64,000 nt of DNA from Aselliscus stoliczkanus. Lineage: Eukaryota; Chordata; Mammalia; Chiroptera; Hipposideridae. Made by a program: the position numbers and the translations under genes. The DNA lies in NCBI GenBank assembly GCA_033961575.1, contig CM066733.1, forward strand, positions 142,030,421 through 142,094,420. The letters run 5' to 3'. The number at the start of each line of letters is the position of its first letter. Positions within the stretch are counted from its first letter, which is position 1. Under the pieces are notes generated by a model. The model saw only the letters and a list, made by a program, of their open reading frames with translations, made no database searches and was not told where the DNA came from. Positions 1 through 12,488 of this stretch are shown here, one piece after another.

Positions 1-64
1 CATATTCAGTTTAAAACATTCAATTAAGAAAAACCAATAAACCACTAGCTATCTTATTAAAATT

Positions 65-137
65 ATTAATAATATAACTGATGCAGCTCTCTGGTAGGTG
101 CATCAGTATATTAATAATATAACTGATGCAGCTCTCT
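65..137. repeat. short tandem duplication with internal hairpin
   Basis: A 28-nt segment at 65-92 recurs exactly at 110-137 (period 45). The first copy contains CTGATGCA (79-86), followed after 12 nt by its reverse complement TGCATCAG (99-106), so the unit can form a small stem-loop. No known repeat family was recognised. Confidence 0.75.
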
Positions 138-530
138 ATCATCATCTAAGAGATTTTAAAGAACAGCAAGCAGTTCAAATGTCAAATGTCTAACAGACAT
201 AAACAACCACTCTCAGGCTTAAACTGATTCAATATGAACAAATATATAAATATCAAAGTTATGTAGTTTGAGGGATGGTAAAATCAGAGAGTTTGCACAT
301 GCAGCCAAATGAAAATATAGAGAAACCATCATCTTCCTTTCAAACCATCAAGAAAACTTCATTGAGGACAAAAATTTTAGCTATGTGTAGAATAATGAGC
401 TTGGATATTTGGGAATAGGAAAAAATTTCCACATCAAAGAAATAGCCCAGAATGGGTTGTAAGAAGGAGTAGGATAATCTGATGAAAGGAGAATTGTGTC
501 ATTTTTCTTGGGGAGAGATACTATATGGGA

Positions 531-593
531 TCTATACTATACTATACTATACTATACTATACTATACTATACTATACTATACTATACTATACT
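531..593. repeat. (TATAC)n microsatellite
   Basis: About twelve perfect copies of a pentanucleotide (ACTAT in another phase) run without interruption. This is a simple repeat, likely variable in length between individuals. Confidence 0.95.
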
Positions 594-1814
594 GAGTGGT
601 AATCATAGCTAAATCTTTCACTGGAAAGTCATTTTGATTATCACTACAACATAATGTCTGCACTCAATAATAGTAACTACTATATTGAACTATTCAAGTT
701 ATAAGTACATATAAAACCACCCCATATGCAGCATATTAGATAGAAGTAAATTTTGATTACATGATAGTTTTATTATGTCTTCTTCCCAGGTTTAATTTGA
801 GAATTGTTATTTGTATTGTTGCAAATTTCAGTTTTCAAGTACAATGAGAATGTGCTTAAACATGCATATTTTAAAATTAAAAAATATATATTCCTATTTT
901 AAGTGAGAGAAATAAGCTACATGAGAAGAGGAACTCTTGAACAACAAGGAAATTACTTTCATCCAAATATCCTTAGTGATTAAACAATAGAAGGGACTGA
1001 AACGATTCCAGAACATTTTCAACACTGCAGTATTTCTGCCACAAAATGTTGGTACATTCAGCACATTTATAACTACAATCAAACAACCTTTCACCCCTGT
1101 AGGTTGTAACTATAGAGGCTGAACAGGTTTTGCAAACTATAGCTTCTAAACAGAAATTAACCAAGCTACAATTCTTTTATTACTTGTAAAAATTAATAAT
1201 AATGTTTATTTAAAAAGAACATCCAAATAAATCCATGATTTAAATTTTTAATGTGCAAGTCAGAAAGATAACATACAATTGTGATTTAGAATTGCGTACA
1301 TTTTTAAATCTTCTTCAATCTGACGTGAGATGGAGTAATTTCTTATACTCCATTATATGCCAAATAATAATAATAATAATAATAGTAATAACAAAACAAT
1401 TTTACTGAGCAAATACTATGTGTAAGGCATTGTTGTAAGTGTTTTTCATGTGCTGAATAATCTAAACCCCACAATTCCCTGTGAGAAGGGACTTGACTGA
1501 AGAAGTCAGTACTACCCACAGTTTTAGGCCCTGAAACTTTTCTGGTAAAGATTATTTAATCTGTTTTGAGTGTTAACAGGGACTAGGACACAGTATAAAA
1601 AATTCAGTTCTCGAAGTAAGATATTCAAAAGAAATTTAAGAGTACACTAAAGGATAGTCTTATTAATTGCCTTTAACAATTTTTATAAGAAAAGAAAATT
1701 TGGCAGATAGAGAGTAAGAAAATTTTGGAGCTGAGTCAGATTTGGTCTAGAAGGAGTCACAGGAAAAGGGGTATTGAGGGGAATGGGCAAAATCTGGTAG
1801 AGGATAAGGACTAA

Positions 1815-1926
1815 TTTTTTTTTTTTTTTTTTGAGTGCAGTGTCACTGGGCCTCACATGTGGGACCCGAACCGGGGCCGCCGGTGTCCCAAGCCAACTCT
1901 TAACCACCGCGCTACTCAGTTGGCTC
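1815..1926 (-). mobile_element. tRNA-derived SINE (short head type), copy 1
   Basis: Poly-T (1815-1832) is followed by the reverse complement of the SINE head. The B-box equivalent appears as GAACC in GACCCGAACCGGGG, and the A-box end as the CACCGCGCTACTCAG region. Copies of GACTAATTTTT flank the insert as a target-site duplication. Head and tail match the seven other copies in this window. Confidence 0.85.
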
Positions 1927-2029
1927 AAGACTAATTTTTAAAGTAAAGCCAAAACAAAACATGCTCCCCTGACTCCAGTGTTTTGTCATTTTATAACTTG
2001 GGTTATTCACAAGGGCAGTGTGGAGTAAA

Positions 2030-2230
2030 AGAAGGGATTCTGGACAGAAGGTCCAAGAAGCTGAATTTTCACCTTTGCTCTGTCATTTACTGGCTGCGCG
2101 ACTTTGCAAGTCACTCTTCTTCCTTGAGCTTTATTTTTTCAATCCTAAAATAGGGCCAATGATATGTAGTCATATGTTGGTGTATGAGTATTAAGTAGAT
2201 AATATGCTTTTACACGTACAAGACGCTATA
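2030..2230 (+). repeat. MIR-like SINE
   Basis: The order of segments is that of the MIR family: a 'measured trait' lead-in, TGTCATTTACTGGCTG, CGACTTTGCAAGTCACT, then a CTTTATTTTTTCAATCC segment and a TTAAGTAGATAATATG tail. The copy is heavily diverged, as expected of an ancient mammalian repeat. Confidence 0.6.
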
Positions 2231-5200
2231 GAAATGAAAGATTTTCAGGTTCAGTCACTGAACATTGTTCTTTCTTTTCTCGATCCTTTTTCTTGTTGGC
2301 ATAACCAAGTGTACTGGCATCAGCTTAGAATTCAGTTATGCTGACCTTTTGAAACTCTTAAGCAGATATGCAGTTAGATAACAGCCTGAGTCAGGACTAA
2401 ATTCCTGAACCCACACCTCATCAACCAGGTTATCAAGTCCTAAGTCAATCGAAACTTTCAGTCAATCCAGACCATCTCTGCCAGTCATAGAATCTACCCT
2501 TGCCATGGCCCCAGGCAAGGGATATAAGCCTGAACTTGGAATCAAATACAATCTAACAACAGATAGTGCCAATGACTAGCTTAATAAATCTAGACTATGC
2601 TAAGAGATTGTTTTCTGATCCCAGTATATAAATCTTGGAGGAGTTTAGGTGTGCTGGCTGTTCTAGTTAACTGAATGTTACTCTATATATCATAGACTCT
2701 AATCCCCCACCTCACCACCATATCCCAGTGAACTTAGCTGTATCCATGCCCCAGAGGTTTGGTATGGCACAACGACAAGTAGGGGAAGTAGAGGTTGCCA
2801 GTCTGTGCTTTTTAGTTATAGTGGTGATGTCTATGGTCAATAGAAAAATATCATTTAAGTTGTACCCAAGGACAGGGCCGGGGGTAAGCATAGAGAATCA
2901 TGAAGTGTTTCTAATGGGGCCAGAACAATAGCCTGAGCCAAGGTCCAGAGTGAATCGAGCCAATGAGGGTGGGATATAACAGCTGATGGGAAACCAGCCT
3001 AACAAAATTTTCAGTTTGCTGGGCTGACACTCAGAATAGATTCATTGAAACAGAGTACAATAAAAGATGATATAAGTAGAATGAATATAAGTTTGTATTC
3101 CCTTTTCTAATAATTTTAATATATACCACTATTCATCAATATTTCAAGAAATAATTATTAAATTATTGAATATGGGAATATCAGCATTAGGCACCATTAC
3201 AGCAACATCACTATGACCACCAAATATGATGCTAGCTCTTAGGATTGTTATGGTCAGTTGAGTTTTCTAGTTGTTTGGATTGTGAGCAGTTAACCATCCA
3301 TGCAAAACTTTCAAAATTATTGATTTAGAAAAGTCATTAATCAAAAAAATAAGTTAAAAGTTAGGGACAACAAAGAAAAATCAGAAAGATGGAAATGAGA
3401 CATTAAGGATAATGATATTTCTTCCAGTACTTGGATAGAAAATCAACTAAAACCTTTGATAAGTGAATTGAACGAAATACATAAAAACCTGAGAAAAAGA
3501 TAATGGACACCTGGAGAATGGCTAATTAAACCTAAGAGGAAAGACAAAGTCAAGGTGAATCAACAGAATATTTGTTATTGATGCTGCTTATAACTTTGCT
3601 TTAGAATCTTGAAATTTTCACCAATAATTTGTATCCCTAAATTCTAATCCTCTCCACAAGGTTACAAACTAATATAAAAATTTAACAAAGTATTTTAAGA
3701 CAATACTTTAAATGATAATTTTAAAAAAGGCAATGGGAGAAGATGGCAGAGTATATAAATGGTGTGCTCTCCTCCCCCATGACTACCTCAAAACTACAAT
3801 TAAATAGCAACACAACCATCATTGAAAATCACCTGAAGTCTCACTGAACAAGAGTCCAAAAATAAAGACATATAGAAGAAGCCTCTTTGAGGCCAAACAT
3901 GGTCTGGTCTCCCACTCACATGTGGTGGTTAAAAATTTGGAAGGATATCTCAACTACAGAGGTCCCCCTGAGGACTGAGAAGTTCCCCCATAGGAGGGGA
4001 AGTCCCATTCCTACACCAGGCTCCTCAGCCCAAGATTCCAGTGCCAGTGACAGAAGTTTCCATAACTTCTGTCTTTGAAAACCAGTGAAGATTGTGGCTG
4101 AGTGAGACAGAAGCCTGATGAGGTCCCAGGTATTCCTTTTAAAGGACCCACACATGGACTTACTCACTGATGGACTCACTTACTGAGCTCCAGTATTGAG
4201 GCAGCAGCTCAAAAGGCAACAGGGACACATGGGAAGGAAGTTAATTGTATGGATTCAGTGCAAGAGCCAGAAGGGAAGCTTTCCTCCATACAGAAGTGTT
4301 GTCAGAAGCCATCATTCTTTTGTTGAGCCCTACTCCCATACAACCTGTGTGTGCAGGTGGGAGCCATAGCTGAGTCTCCATTGGCCCTGTCTTGGTGATT
4401 CCTTCAGACCCCGCCTCACCAAAATGTGGGTCCACCCAAGCCATTTACAGCAGCTTTTCCCTACAAATGGCCTCTCTTGGCTCATGCTGCAGACTTTCTT
4501 AAAATCTCCCAAAGTTTCACAAATACCAAGCAAACAACGTCTTGCCTCAGCATGGCCTGTACCACTCGTTAAGCAGCCCCAAGACCAACACTAGTGGCAG
4601 CCAGCCTTTGTTCACAGCTTAGCCTCTTGCAGCCACCTCCAAGCCCAATACAAATGGAAAACATCTGCAGATCATTTTGTAACTCATACCAAGTGGCTTT
4701 AAGCAGGGCACAGACAGCAGCTGATCTTGGCTTGCAACACAGCCCCTCCCAAGAGACCCCAGAACCAACACACCCAGTAGCCAGATTCAGACCACACCAG
4801 AGCACCACCCAACCATCTTCACAACTGACACACCTAAAAGGCAGACTGGGCAGGCACCACAGCCCCACTAAGGTGAATCCTGCTCCTTAAGGTCAGCCCC
4901 TATAAAACAGCTCCTCCATTTTAGTCATTGCCAGTCCTCACAACCAATCAGCCTGGGGGTCAATCCCTCCCATTGACATGCCAATGGCAACCGAGAGTAC
5001 ACACAACCCACACAAGGGACTCACTTAGAGCACCTAGCACTGGTGACCAAGGAGACTGTGCCACTGGGTCCCACAGGACACTTATAACATAAGATTGCTC
5101 TACTAAGACTAGGAGGCATAGCAGCCCTACCTAATAGAAAGAAACACAGGGAGGCAGCCAAAATGGGGAAACAAAGAAACATGTCCCAAATAAAACTCCA

Positions 5201-5534
5201 GAAAAAAAGCAAACAAAATGGAGACAAGCAATCTGTCAGCCACAGAGTTCAAAACACTGGTTATAAGGATGCTCAATGATCTCAGGGAGAAGTTCAACAA
5301 AGAGGAAACATAAAAATAGAGACAGAAAACATAAAAAAGAACCAGTCAGAAAAAAAGAATATAATAACTGAAATGAAGAATACATTAGAGGGAATCAAGA
5401 GTAGGTTAAATGAAGCACAGGATCAAATCAACAATTTAGAAGATAAGGTACCAGAAAACACCCAAACACAACAGCAATGAGAAAAAGGAATCAAAAAAAA
5501 ATTAAGATAGTTTAAGGAACCTCTGCGACATCAA

Positions 5535-5816
5535 GTGTACCAACATTTGCATCATACAGGTAACAGAAGGAAGAGAGACCAAGGAATTGAAAACTTATTT
5601 GAAGAAATAATGAAATACTTTCCTAACCTGTTGATGGAAATAGACATACAAGCCCAGGAAGCACAGAGAGTCCCAAACAAGATGAATCCAAAGAGGCCCA
5701 CACCAAGACACATCATAATTACAACACCAAAGATTAAAGACAAAGAAAGAATCTTAAAAGCAGCAAGAGAAAAGCAGCTAGTTACTTACAAAGGAGCTCC
5801 CATAAGACTGTAAGAT
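5535..5816 (+). pseudogene. L1 ORF1 C-terminal fragment (relic)
   Basis: An open stretch of 92 codons encodes the RNA-binding and C-terminal part of an L1 ORF1 protein, recognisable by EEIMKYFPNLL, RPTPRHIII and ILKAAREKQLVTYKGAPIRL. In intact L1 the frame would continue; here a TAA stop follows APIRL and the next segment reads in another frame. The N-terminal coiled coil is absent or decayed. It is part of the half-L1 at 3741-7049 and is not a host gene. Confidence 0.85.
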
Positions 5817-5941
5817 GATTTCTCAACAGAAACTTTATAGGCCAGAAGGGATTGGCAGGAAATATTCAAAGTGATGAAAAGCAAGGACTTACAAGCAAGA
5901 TTACTCTACCCAGCAAAGCTATCATTTAGAATTGAAGGACA

Positions 5942-5978
5942 TCCCTGGTGGTCTAGTGGTTAGGATTCGGTGCTCTCA
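5942..5978 (+). mobile_element. retroinserted 5' half of tRNA-Glu
   Basis: This 37-nt insert matches mature tRNA-Glu from its first base (TCCCTGGTGGTCTAG...) to the anticodon loop, ending at or one base after the CTC anticodon, with one apparent C-to-T change in the anticodon stem. It is bounded by the perfect 15-nt direct repeat TAGAATTGAAGGACA (5927-5941 and 5979-5993). The 3' half of the tRNA, pre-tRNA leader and poly(A) are absent. The structure fits a tailless retropseudogene made from a cleaved or partly copied tRNA by L1 machinery. It is nested in L1 sequence, so it is younger than that element. It cannot fold as a tRNA and is not a tRNA gene. Confidence 0.9.
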
Positions 5979-8900
5979 TAGAATTGAAGGACAGATAATG
6001 AGCTTCCCACACAAGAAAAAGTTAAAGAAGTTCATTACCACCAAACCAGTATTACAAGGAATCTTAGAGGGACTTCTTTAATATTAAAAAAAAATCAAAA
6101 ATATGAACAATAAAATGGCAACAATTACATATCTATCCACAATTACTTAAGTGTAAATGGATTAAATGCTCTAGTCAAAAGATAGGATGGCTGAATGGAT
6201 AAGAAAACAAAAACCCTTACATATGCTACCTACAAAAGACACTTCAAATTGAAAGACATACACAGACTGAAAGTAAAGGGATGGGAAAAGATAGTTCATG
6301 AAAATGAAAAAAAAAAAAAAAAAGCTGAGATAGCAATATTTATACCAGACAAAATAGCCTTTGAAACAAAGGCTATAACAAAAAAACAAAGCACAACCAA
6401 GTAATGCCACCTCTGGGTATTTATCTGAAGAAATCCAAAATGCTACTTTGAGGGGACATGTGCATGCATATGCTCATTTCAGCTTTATTTACAATGGCAA
6501 AGAGGTGGAGGCAGCCTGGGTGTCCATCAATGAGTGAATGGATAAAGAAGTGGTATATACATACAACGGAATATTCCGTTACAAAAGAATGAAACCTTGG
6601 CATCTGCAAGAACATGGATGCACCTAGAGGATATTATGCTGAGTGGAGTAAGTCAGAGAGAGAAAGACAAATGCCATATGATTTTACTAATATGTGGAAC
6701 TTAAATAACAAAAAAAACTAACAAAACATAAACAAACTCATAGATGCAGAGAATATTTTGATGGTTGCCAGATGGGAGGGGGTTTGGATGATGGGTGAAG
6801 GGAGGAAGGGATCAAGAGGTACAATTGGTAGTTACAAAGTAGTCATGGGATGTATAGTATAATATAGGAAATATAGTAATAACTATAGTAATAATATAGT
6901 AATAACTATGTAGAGTGTGAGATGGTACTAGATTTATCAGGGTGATCACTTTGTAAGGTACATAAATGTATTGTCACTATGCTTTACACCTGAAACTAAC
7001 ATAATAATAATTGTATGTCAGCTGTAATTGAAAAATTATTTTTAAGGGTGCAATGGGAGACAGAAATTGATTAGTGGATAAAAAAATAATGCTCGTTTTC
7101 ATAAATTCTGAGACTGATTCCTACCTACCCCTTTCCTAGATAAAATAAGAGCAGGAAAATAAAACCCTGGAAAGGTGGATAACTTAGTCTTCAGATGCTA
7201 TGTGGAGGAGCTGGGCTCTGATACAAAAGTGACTGTTCTGTTGATAAAGGGGGTGGTTTTGACTATTTACGTCAGAGGGTCTTGGTCTGTTATTAAAAAG
7301 GAGGGAGCCGACAGCAGCCCTTGCCTACCTTGAATCCATGACTTCTGATAATTTGGATATCAACATTTGTTCCCCTAAAGGGATAAAAACAATGTGACAC
7401 TTTTCAAAACATAGAGAAAAGAACTATAGTGAAAGTGGATAACTAACTCTTAATTGTTTTATGATAATATTTTGAAATATAATTGATGACTTTCTCCTTT
7501 CTAGCATTTATAAAAACTTATGCCAAAGTTATGAAATATAATAATAATACAAGGATGTGGAATATAATGTAATAGGGTGGGATAAGAAACCAGGTATTAA
7601 TCAGCATGATTTTTCTCTCGCTCAGCACTCACCCCTCCAACCACCCTCCTGCCTTTAGACTCAGAGAGGCTGGTCCCTGTTCGGCTCATTTGGAGATTAT
7701 GAAAACTTTGCTGGTAATGAAGTGAGACATCTTAAGTTTTAAGCTTAAATTTTAAATACATTTAAGAGGCCGACAGAAATAATCAGGGAAAAAAAATACT
7801 TCTCTCTGCTCTCTCTGCCCTCCCCAATGAGATAGGAGAAGGTAAGAAAGGACAAATTGGAGAATTAGGTATAAATGTGGGGAGCCTTCAAGCTTCCATC
7901 TACTTCCTCAGGTGGAGTAGAGAGTTTGGGAGGGGCACCCCACAAATATACCTATCTCTTCAAGTATCTTCTGTCTCCCTTTGCTCCCTTTAAGGTTAAC
8001 CCACAAGGGCAGACCCTGTACCCTCTATTCCAGGAGAGGTCCAGGGAAACTGCAAACTCCCCCGAAAAGACAGTGCCCTCCCCATTTAGTTGGTGCAGTC
8101 AGTAAAGCACAAACCTAGCACGACAGTAGGCATGAGGAGCCTAGAGAAAGGGCCCCTGCCTCTGGTTTAGGTCTTACAAGTGGACAAAGGATGTCATATT
8201 GGAAGGATAGGCCATGGGCATTCCCCATTAGAAACCTGTTGGGTCTATGGGTACATCTCAGCCAACTGTGACCTGCAGGAAGTTAAGTCAGCTTCCCAAG
8301 TCATCTCTTTGTCCTTTGAAGGACTATGATTTACTACCTGTGCTGAAGACCTGCCATCAAAGCAAGGCTGAGAAGTTGAGACCTCTTCATTTCCCACTTT
8401 GGTAGCATTGGGAAAGGAGGCACAGAAAAAAAGCATCTTGAAATGACTGAGTTTGAAACCTGAAATAGCTGAAAAGCCCTTAATTTACCTGATGTGACAA
8501 GGCCAATTTTCAATTCTCTATATCAGGTTTAAAAAAATGGAGACAGGGGTTCAATTCAGAAAATAATTTTAATATTTGAAGATGAAGAAAGTTTTACTTC
8601 TTGCTTACTGTGAACGTTGTGAGACTGCTATAATAATATTGTTTCAAATAAGCTCTTTTGGGGATATCTGTCCCTCTCCCAAGTAAGCTCTTGGATAATT
8701 ATTTGGCTGCCACTAAAGCAGTAATCTGAGTTGTACAGCAGCCAAGAAAATCTCAGATCCTATGTTTGCTAATTGGACATAACAATTCATGCTCGGGGCA
8801 GCAGACAAAATGGGCTTTATTCTGCCAGAATTGTTTTGGCATTCATTTTGTGGTTAGCCCCGCTCCCTCTTCCAAGTTCTCTGACCCCTAAAGCTCCTCT

Positions 8901-9579
8901 TCTGGCAAATAGCACCCTAATTCTCTACCCAGGTATTAGAATCTCTCATTCCATCATGTCTGGAAAGGCCAATGCTTTCTATGGGAGAAGATGACACTTT
9001 GCAGAGCTTTGTGCTTCTCTGAAACTTGATCACTTCAGAATTACTAAGAACAAATATTAGAATTAATACACAAGGAACTAGAAGTCATAAACAGTAAATA
9101 ATAATATTGTGGCATACAATCTTTCCATTGTACATGTCCTATAAATATAAAGCATAGCTTGCAAATCAAATTACTGAGAGAAACAGGTGTGTGAGTGATA
9201 CGATAGGTTTAATGAACTAAAATTTAATAACTTTTAGTTCTCAAATTATAAAATAAAGGCCCAAATGATAGCCTCTGCCTGATCTCTGATCTCTGGAGGG
9301 AATGTTTAGGTTATTAAGGAATGATTGGGAAAAGGGGGAATCAATTCGATTGAATCTTCAAAGGATTCCTGAACATTTGGGTTTTTTCCCTGTATCTACA
9401 AAGTTTGAAACAGAAAATGACCATAAAGAGGAAAATGCTTATGTCATTAAAAACTTGGAATAAGTCAAAATTCTTTGACTTATGAAGTATGTATATTTTT
9501 CCTAAAAGAGATTAGGGCGCAACAACAAAAACAAAACTTACTTTTCTATTTTTACAGGTTTTCTTGGTTTTTGTTTTTT

Positions 9580-9760
9580 TTGGCTTTTACAATTTGATTT
9601 GATCTCTACAACATGTCTTATTGTTCTCCATTTCACAAATGACAGTTTATTACCCAAGTGGTTAAGGGACATGCCAAACGCTTATACCAGCTTTTACTAG
9701 AAGCCAGGAGGAACTCTTGCCATCTGGCCCAGAGCCCTTTGATTCGTTCTATATCAATTA
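9580..9760 (-). repeat. MIR-like SINE (reverse orientation)
   Basis: The segment 'CTACAACATGTCTTATTG...CCATTTCACAAATGACAG...AAGTGGTTAAGGGACATGCC' follows the reverse-complement order of MIR, with a 'bases in the ditch' core and AAGTxxCxTGCC. Divergence is high, so boundaries are approximate. Confidence 0.5.
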
Positions 9761-9901
9761 ACTGTTCTATGCCCCAGGAACACAGCAGAGAAAAAAACAA
9801 AGTCCCTTACAAAAAAGTATACAGTGTGTCAGGTAGTACTGTTATGGAGAAAAATAAGACTGAGTAAGGAGACTGGGGTGGGGATGGGAAGTGCCTGATA
9901 A

Positions 9902-9904
<3 letters not shown>

Positions 9905-9955
<51 letters not shown>
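9905..9955. repeat. (TG)n microsatellite
   Basis: About 25 uninterrupted TG dinucleotides. Any apparent peptide from the complementary strand is poly-TH and not a protein. Confidence 0.97.
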
Positions 9956-9956
<1 letters not shown>

Positions 9957-10309
9957 TGGGGAAAAGGGTAGGGGAGTGGGTAGTACAAGTTAAATAGTGT
10001 GGGCCTAAACATCTAGAGGATAGAATCACCATTAACAGCAAAAAAGGAAGATTATGGGAGGTGTAAGGTATAGTTTACAAGGAAGTGAAGAATTTAGTTT
10101 GGGCATTAAATTTTAGATGCTTTTTGGGTATCCAAGTGGAGATGTCAAAGAGGCATATACCACTCAAACCTGAAGTTCAGGGGAAAGGTCTGAATGGGCA
10201 TACCAGTTTGGGAGTCATTGATGTTTAGATGACTTTCAAGTCACAAGAGAGTGACCTAGAGAGTGACCATAGACATCAGAGAGAATGGTCTGATAGCTAC
10301 CATTTAATT

Positions 10310-10520
10310 TCACTCTATGTGACAACATTTGAGCTAGGAACTTTGTACTCTTATAACACTCTATGTTAGTAGGTATTTGTACACATATTTTAAACATGAG
10401 GAAATACAAACTCAAGTGTTAAATGACTTGTCTGATGCTACTTAGCTATTGACGGAATCCAGGAATGACTGCCTCAGTGGTCTGAAGCCTCAGTGTGCTG
10501 CCATGACATAAGAAATAGAA
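10310..10520 (-). repeat. MIR SINE (reverse orientation)
   Basis: Contains the reverse MIR series: ACTCTTATAACACTCTATG, AAACATGAGGAAATACAAACTC, AAATGACTTGTCTGATGCTAC and a terminal GTCTGAAGCCTCAGTGTGCTG-like block. The core follows the 'GAGGAAACTGAGGC...AAGTAACTTGCCC' pattern of the family, with old divergence. Confidence 0.7.
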
Positions 10521-12435
10521 ATACAAAAGAGTGAACAGCAACTCTACCTATGACAATACTTAAAGAGGCAACAGAATTATCCAAGTAGGTTGCCCACTAA
10601 CACTAACGCTGTCACCAGATGAGCACCTCTGCTCTAAGTTTCATTGAACTTCAGTGAGGTGTCTCTTTAAGGAACTAGGCTGGTGAACCATGATAATGCT
10701 ATCATGGAACTTCCTCTGCAGTTTCCTGAATTTAACAAACTCTCTCATCATGAATAAGCAGAACATTTCTAGTTTAAGGACAGATGCAGGAGCAGCCACT
10801 GCCGAGGAATTTATGTATCAATGTCAGGCACTGCATTTTAGACAAACTAAGGTTACTAAGGTTAGATGTTCTTACAGGACAACTGGACAAACCCTTCATT
10901 AAATCAAAGGGAAAAACCTTGTGACTGAAAAGTGAATATGAATCATTGGAAACAGCACAGAAACAGAGAATATTACTCAGCAATAGATGTGACCCGCAAT
11001 GTCACTAAAATCCTTCGAGTGTCGCATTTCCCCTCACAAATGTATTGGTGCTAAGTGAAAGTTTTTTCGGTTGACTGATAGTCTCAAATTACCTTGTTTC
11101 CAGTGGCTTCTCAAAAGTGCAGTCATTCCAACTGCTAAAAAATAATGTGGAATAAAGTAAAAGCCTAGTATCGCCCTTCCTTTTCTTCCTACAGGCCTGG
11201 GCTGATAGGAACCATCACTTATTTTTCCACTAGGAAATCAAAAGGGGGATGACACTCCATGCTGGAGGGTGACTAGGAATGAACCTGTATGCAAATGTGA
11301 GAACCTCCACTTACCCCAGTTATGAAGCCACGCCTTGAAGTTACTTCCTCATTACGGTTATGAGGAAACCAAGGAAGGGAAGTTGTATTTGGGGCCTGTA
11401 GAACAAGATTGTCTTGGTGGAAATATTTGGGTCATGCTGGTCTGGGTGAAACCTAGTGGGAGTAGTCGTTGGTTTTGGATGAATAGGGAATTGAGTGGTT
11501 CCAATGTCTTGCCTCTTCCTCCCTCCATATTTTCCAATCCTGGGTGTTCCTTCTATGGAAGCCCATCCTCTGGGACAAGGTACCACGACAATGAGTACAT
11601 GCCCAATGGGAGAGCATTGCTATGGAGCATTTGAAATAAAATATGGTAATAATCCTCAAGAGGGTAAAAGGATGTGCTTGGCACTGGTTCTGGTCATTCC
11701 TTTTAGGGATTTTGCTTCCTCATCACTAAACTGCCATCTTGTTTAGTGCCACAACCAAGTTGCATCAAGTTTGTACTCTGCACAGCACCAGCAAAGTACC
11801 TGTCACACAGTGTGCACGGAACAAGTGTTTTTGGAATAGACTGCTGACAATTGCCCTGCTGGCAGATAAACACAAGCACCAGGATCAGGTTCTTGATCCT
11901 CTGTTTTGGACATGGCACTAGTCCTTCACTCTCCTTCTGTTTCTCCCTTGATAGACTTTAGTCATTTGTGTCCCCAACATCATGATTATTATCTCTCTGG
12001 GTGTATTTATGGGCCAGGAACAAACTGGAACTAACCCACTAAAGTGTACATAGTCATATTCTTGGTCCGTCCCATATGAAGAATATCCTTTGTGCTTCTG
12101 GGTGACTCACTCCTTTTTTATCGTATTAACTGAGTGTCAGATAGAAGGAAGTAGATGGTGTTACATAAGAAAGTATATAGATAAGAAAATGTCTGGGAGG
12201 CTTGAGGAGTGGGGGTTTGGAGAGAGTGATGGGGGATGGGCTTTCTAAGGAGAAAGGGATAGGGGTACTGGAAAAATTGCCATGAGGTGGAGAAGAGTGG
12301 GGTGAGGGGATTTACAAATAGGTGAACAGAATTCTGGGAAAGTGTCCTTATGCTAAGTGTTTCATCTTCCTTCAAAGGTTATCTTAAGAAATCATTCAGA
12401 GAAGATCCAAATTGTTCTACAAGGCTTTGGAATCT

Positions 12436-12437
<2 letters not shown>

Positions 12438-12484
<47 letters not shown>
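12438..12484. repeat. (GT)n microsatellite
   Basis: About 23 uninterrupted GT units; simple repeat. Confidence 0.97.

Positions 12485-12488
<4 letters not shown>

Larger units (their letters stand above)
3741..7049 (+). mobile_element. internally deleted LINE-1 (half-L1/HAL1-like) with target-site duplication
   Basis: The element begins AGATGGCAGAG, the usual L1 start, and ends with an L1 3' UTR (CACCTGAAACTAACATAATA, then GTAATTGAAAAATT). It is flanked by the perfect 11-nt repeat GCAATGGGAGA (3730-3740 and 7050-7060). Inside are a 5' UTR-like part, the C-terminal half of ORF1 (about 5535-5815, ending in KQLVTYKGAPIRL), and the start of ORF2 (about 6090-6395). The sequence then jumps near 6400 to the ORF2 end and 3' UTR, so most of ORF2, with reverse transcriptase, is absent. 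All frames are interrupted. A 37-nt tRNA-Glu half is nested at 5942-5978. Confidence 0.85.

Noticed and set aside
5942..5978. Functional tRNA-Glu gene
   Set aside because: Only the 5' half is present; no T-arm, acceptor 3' strand or pol III terminator in place. The same holds for 36094-36129.
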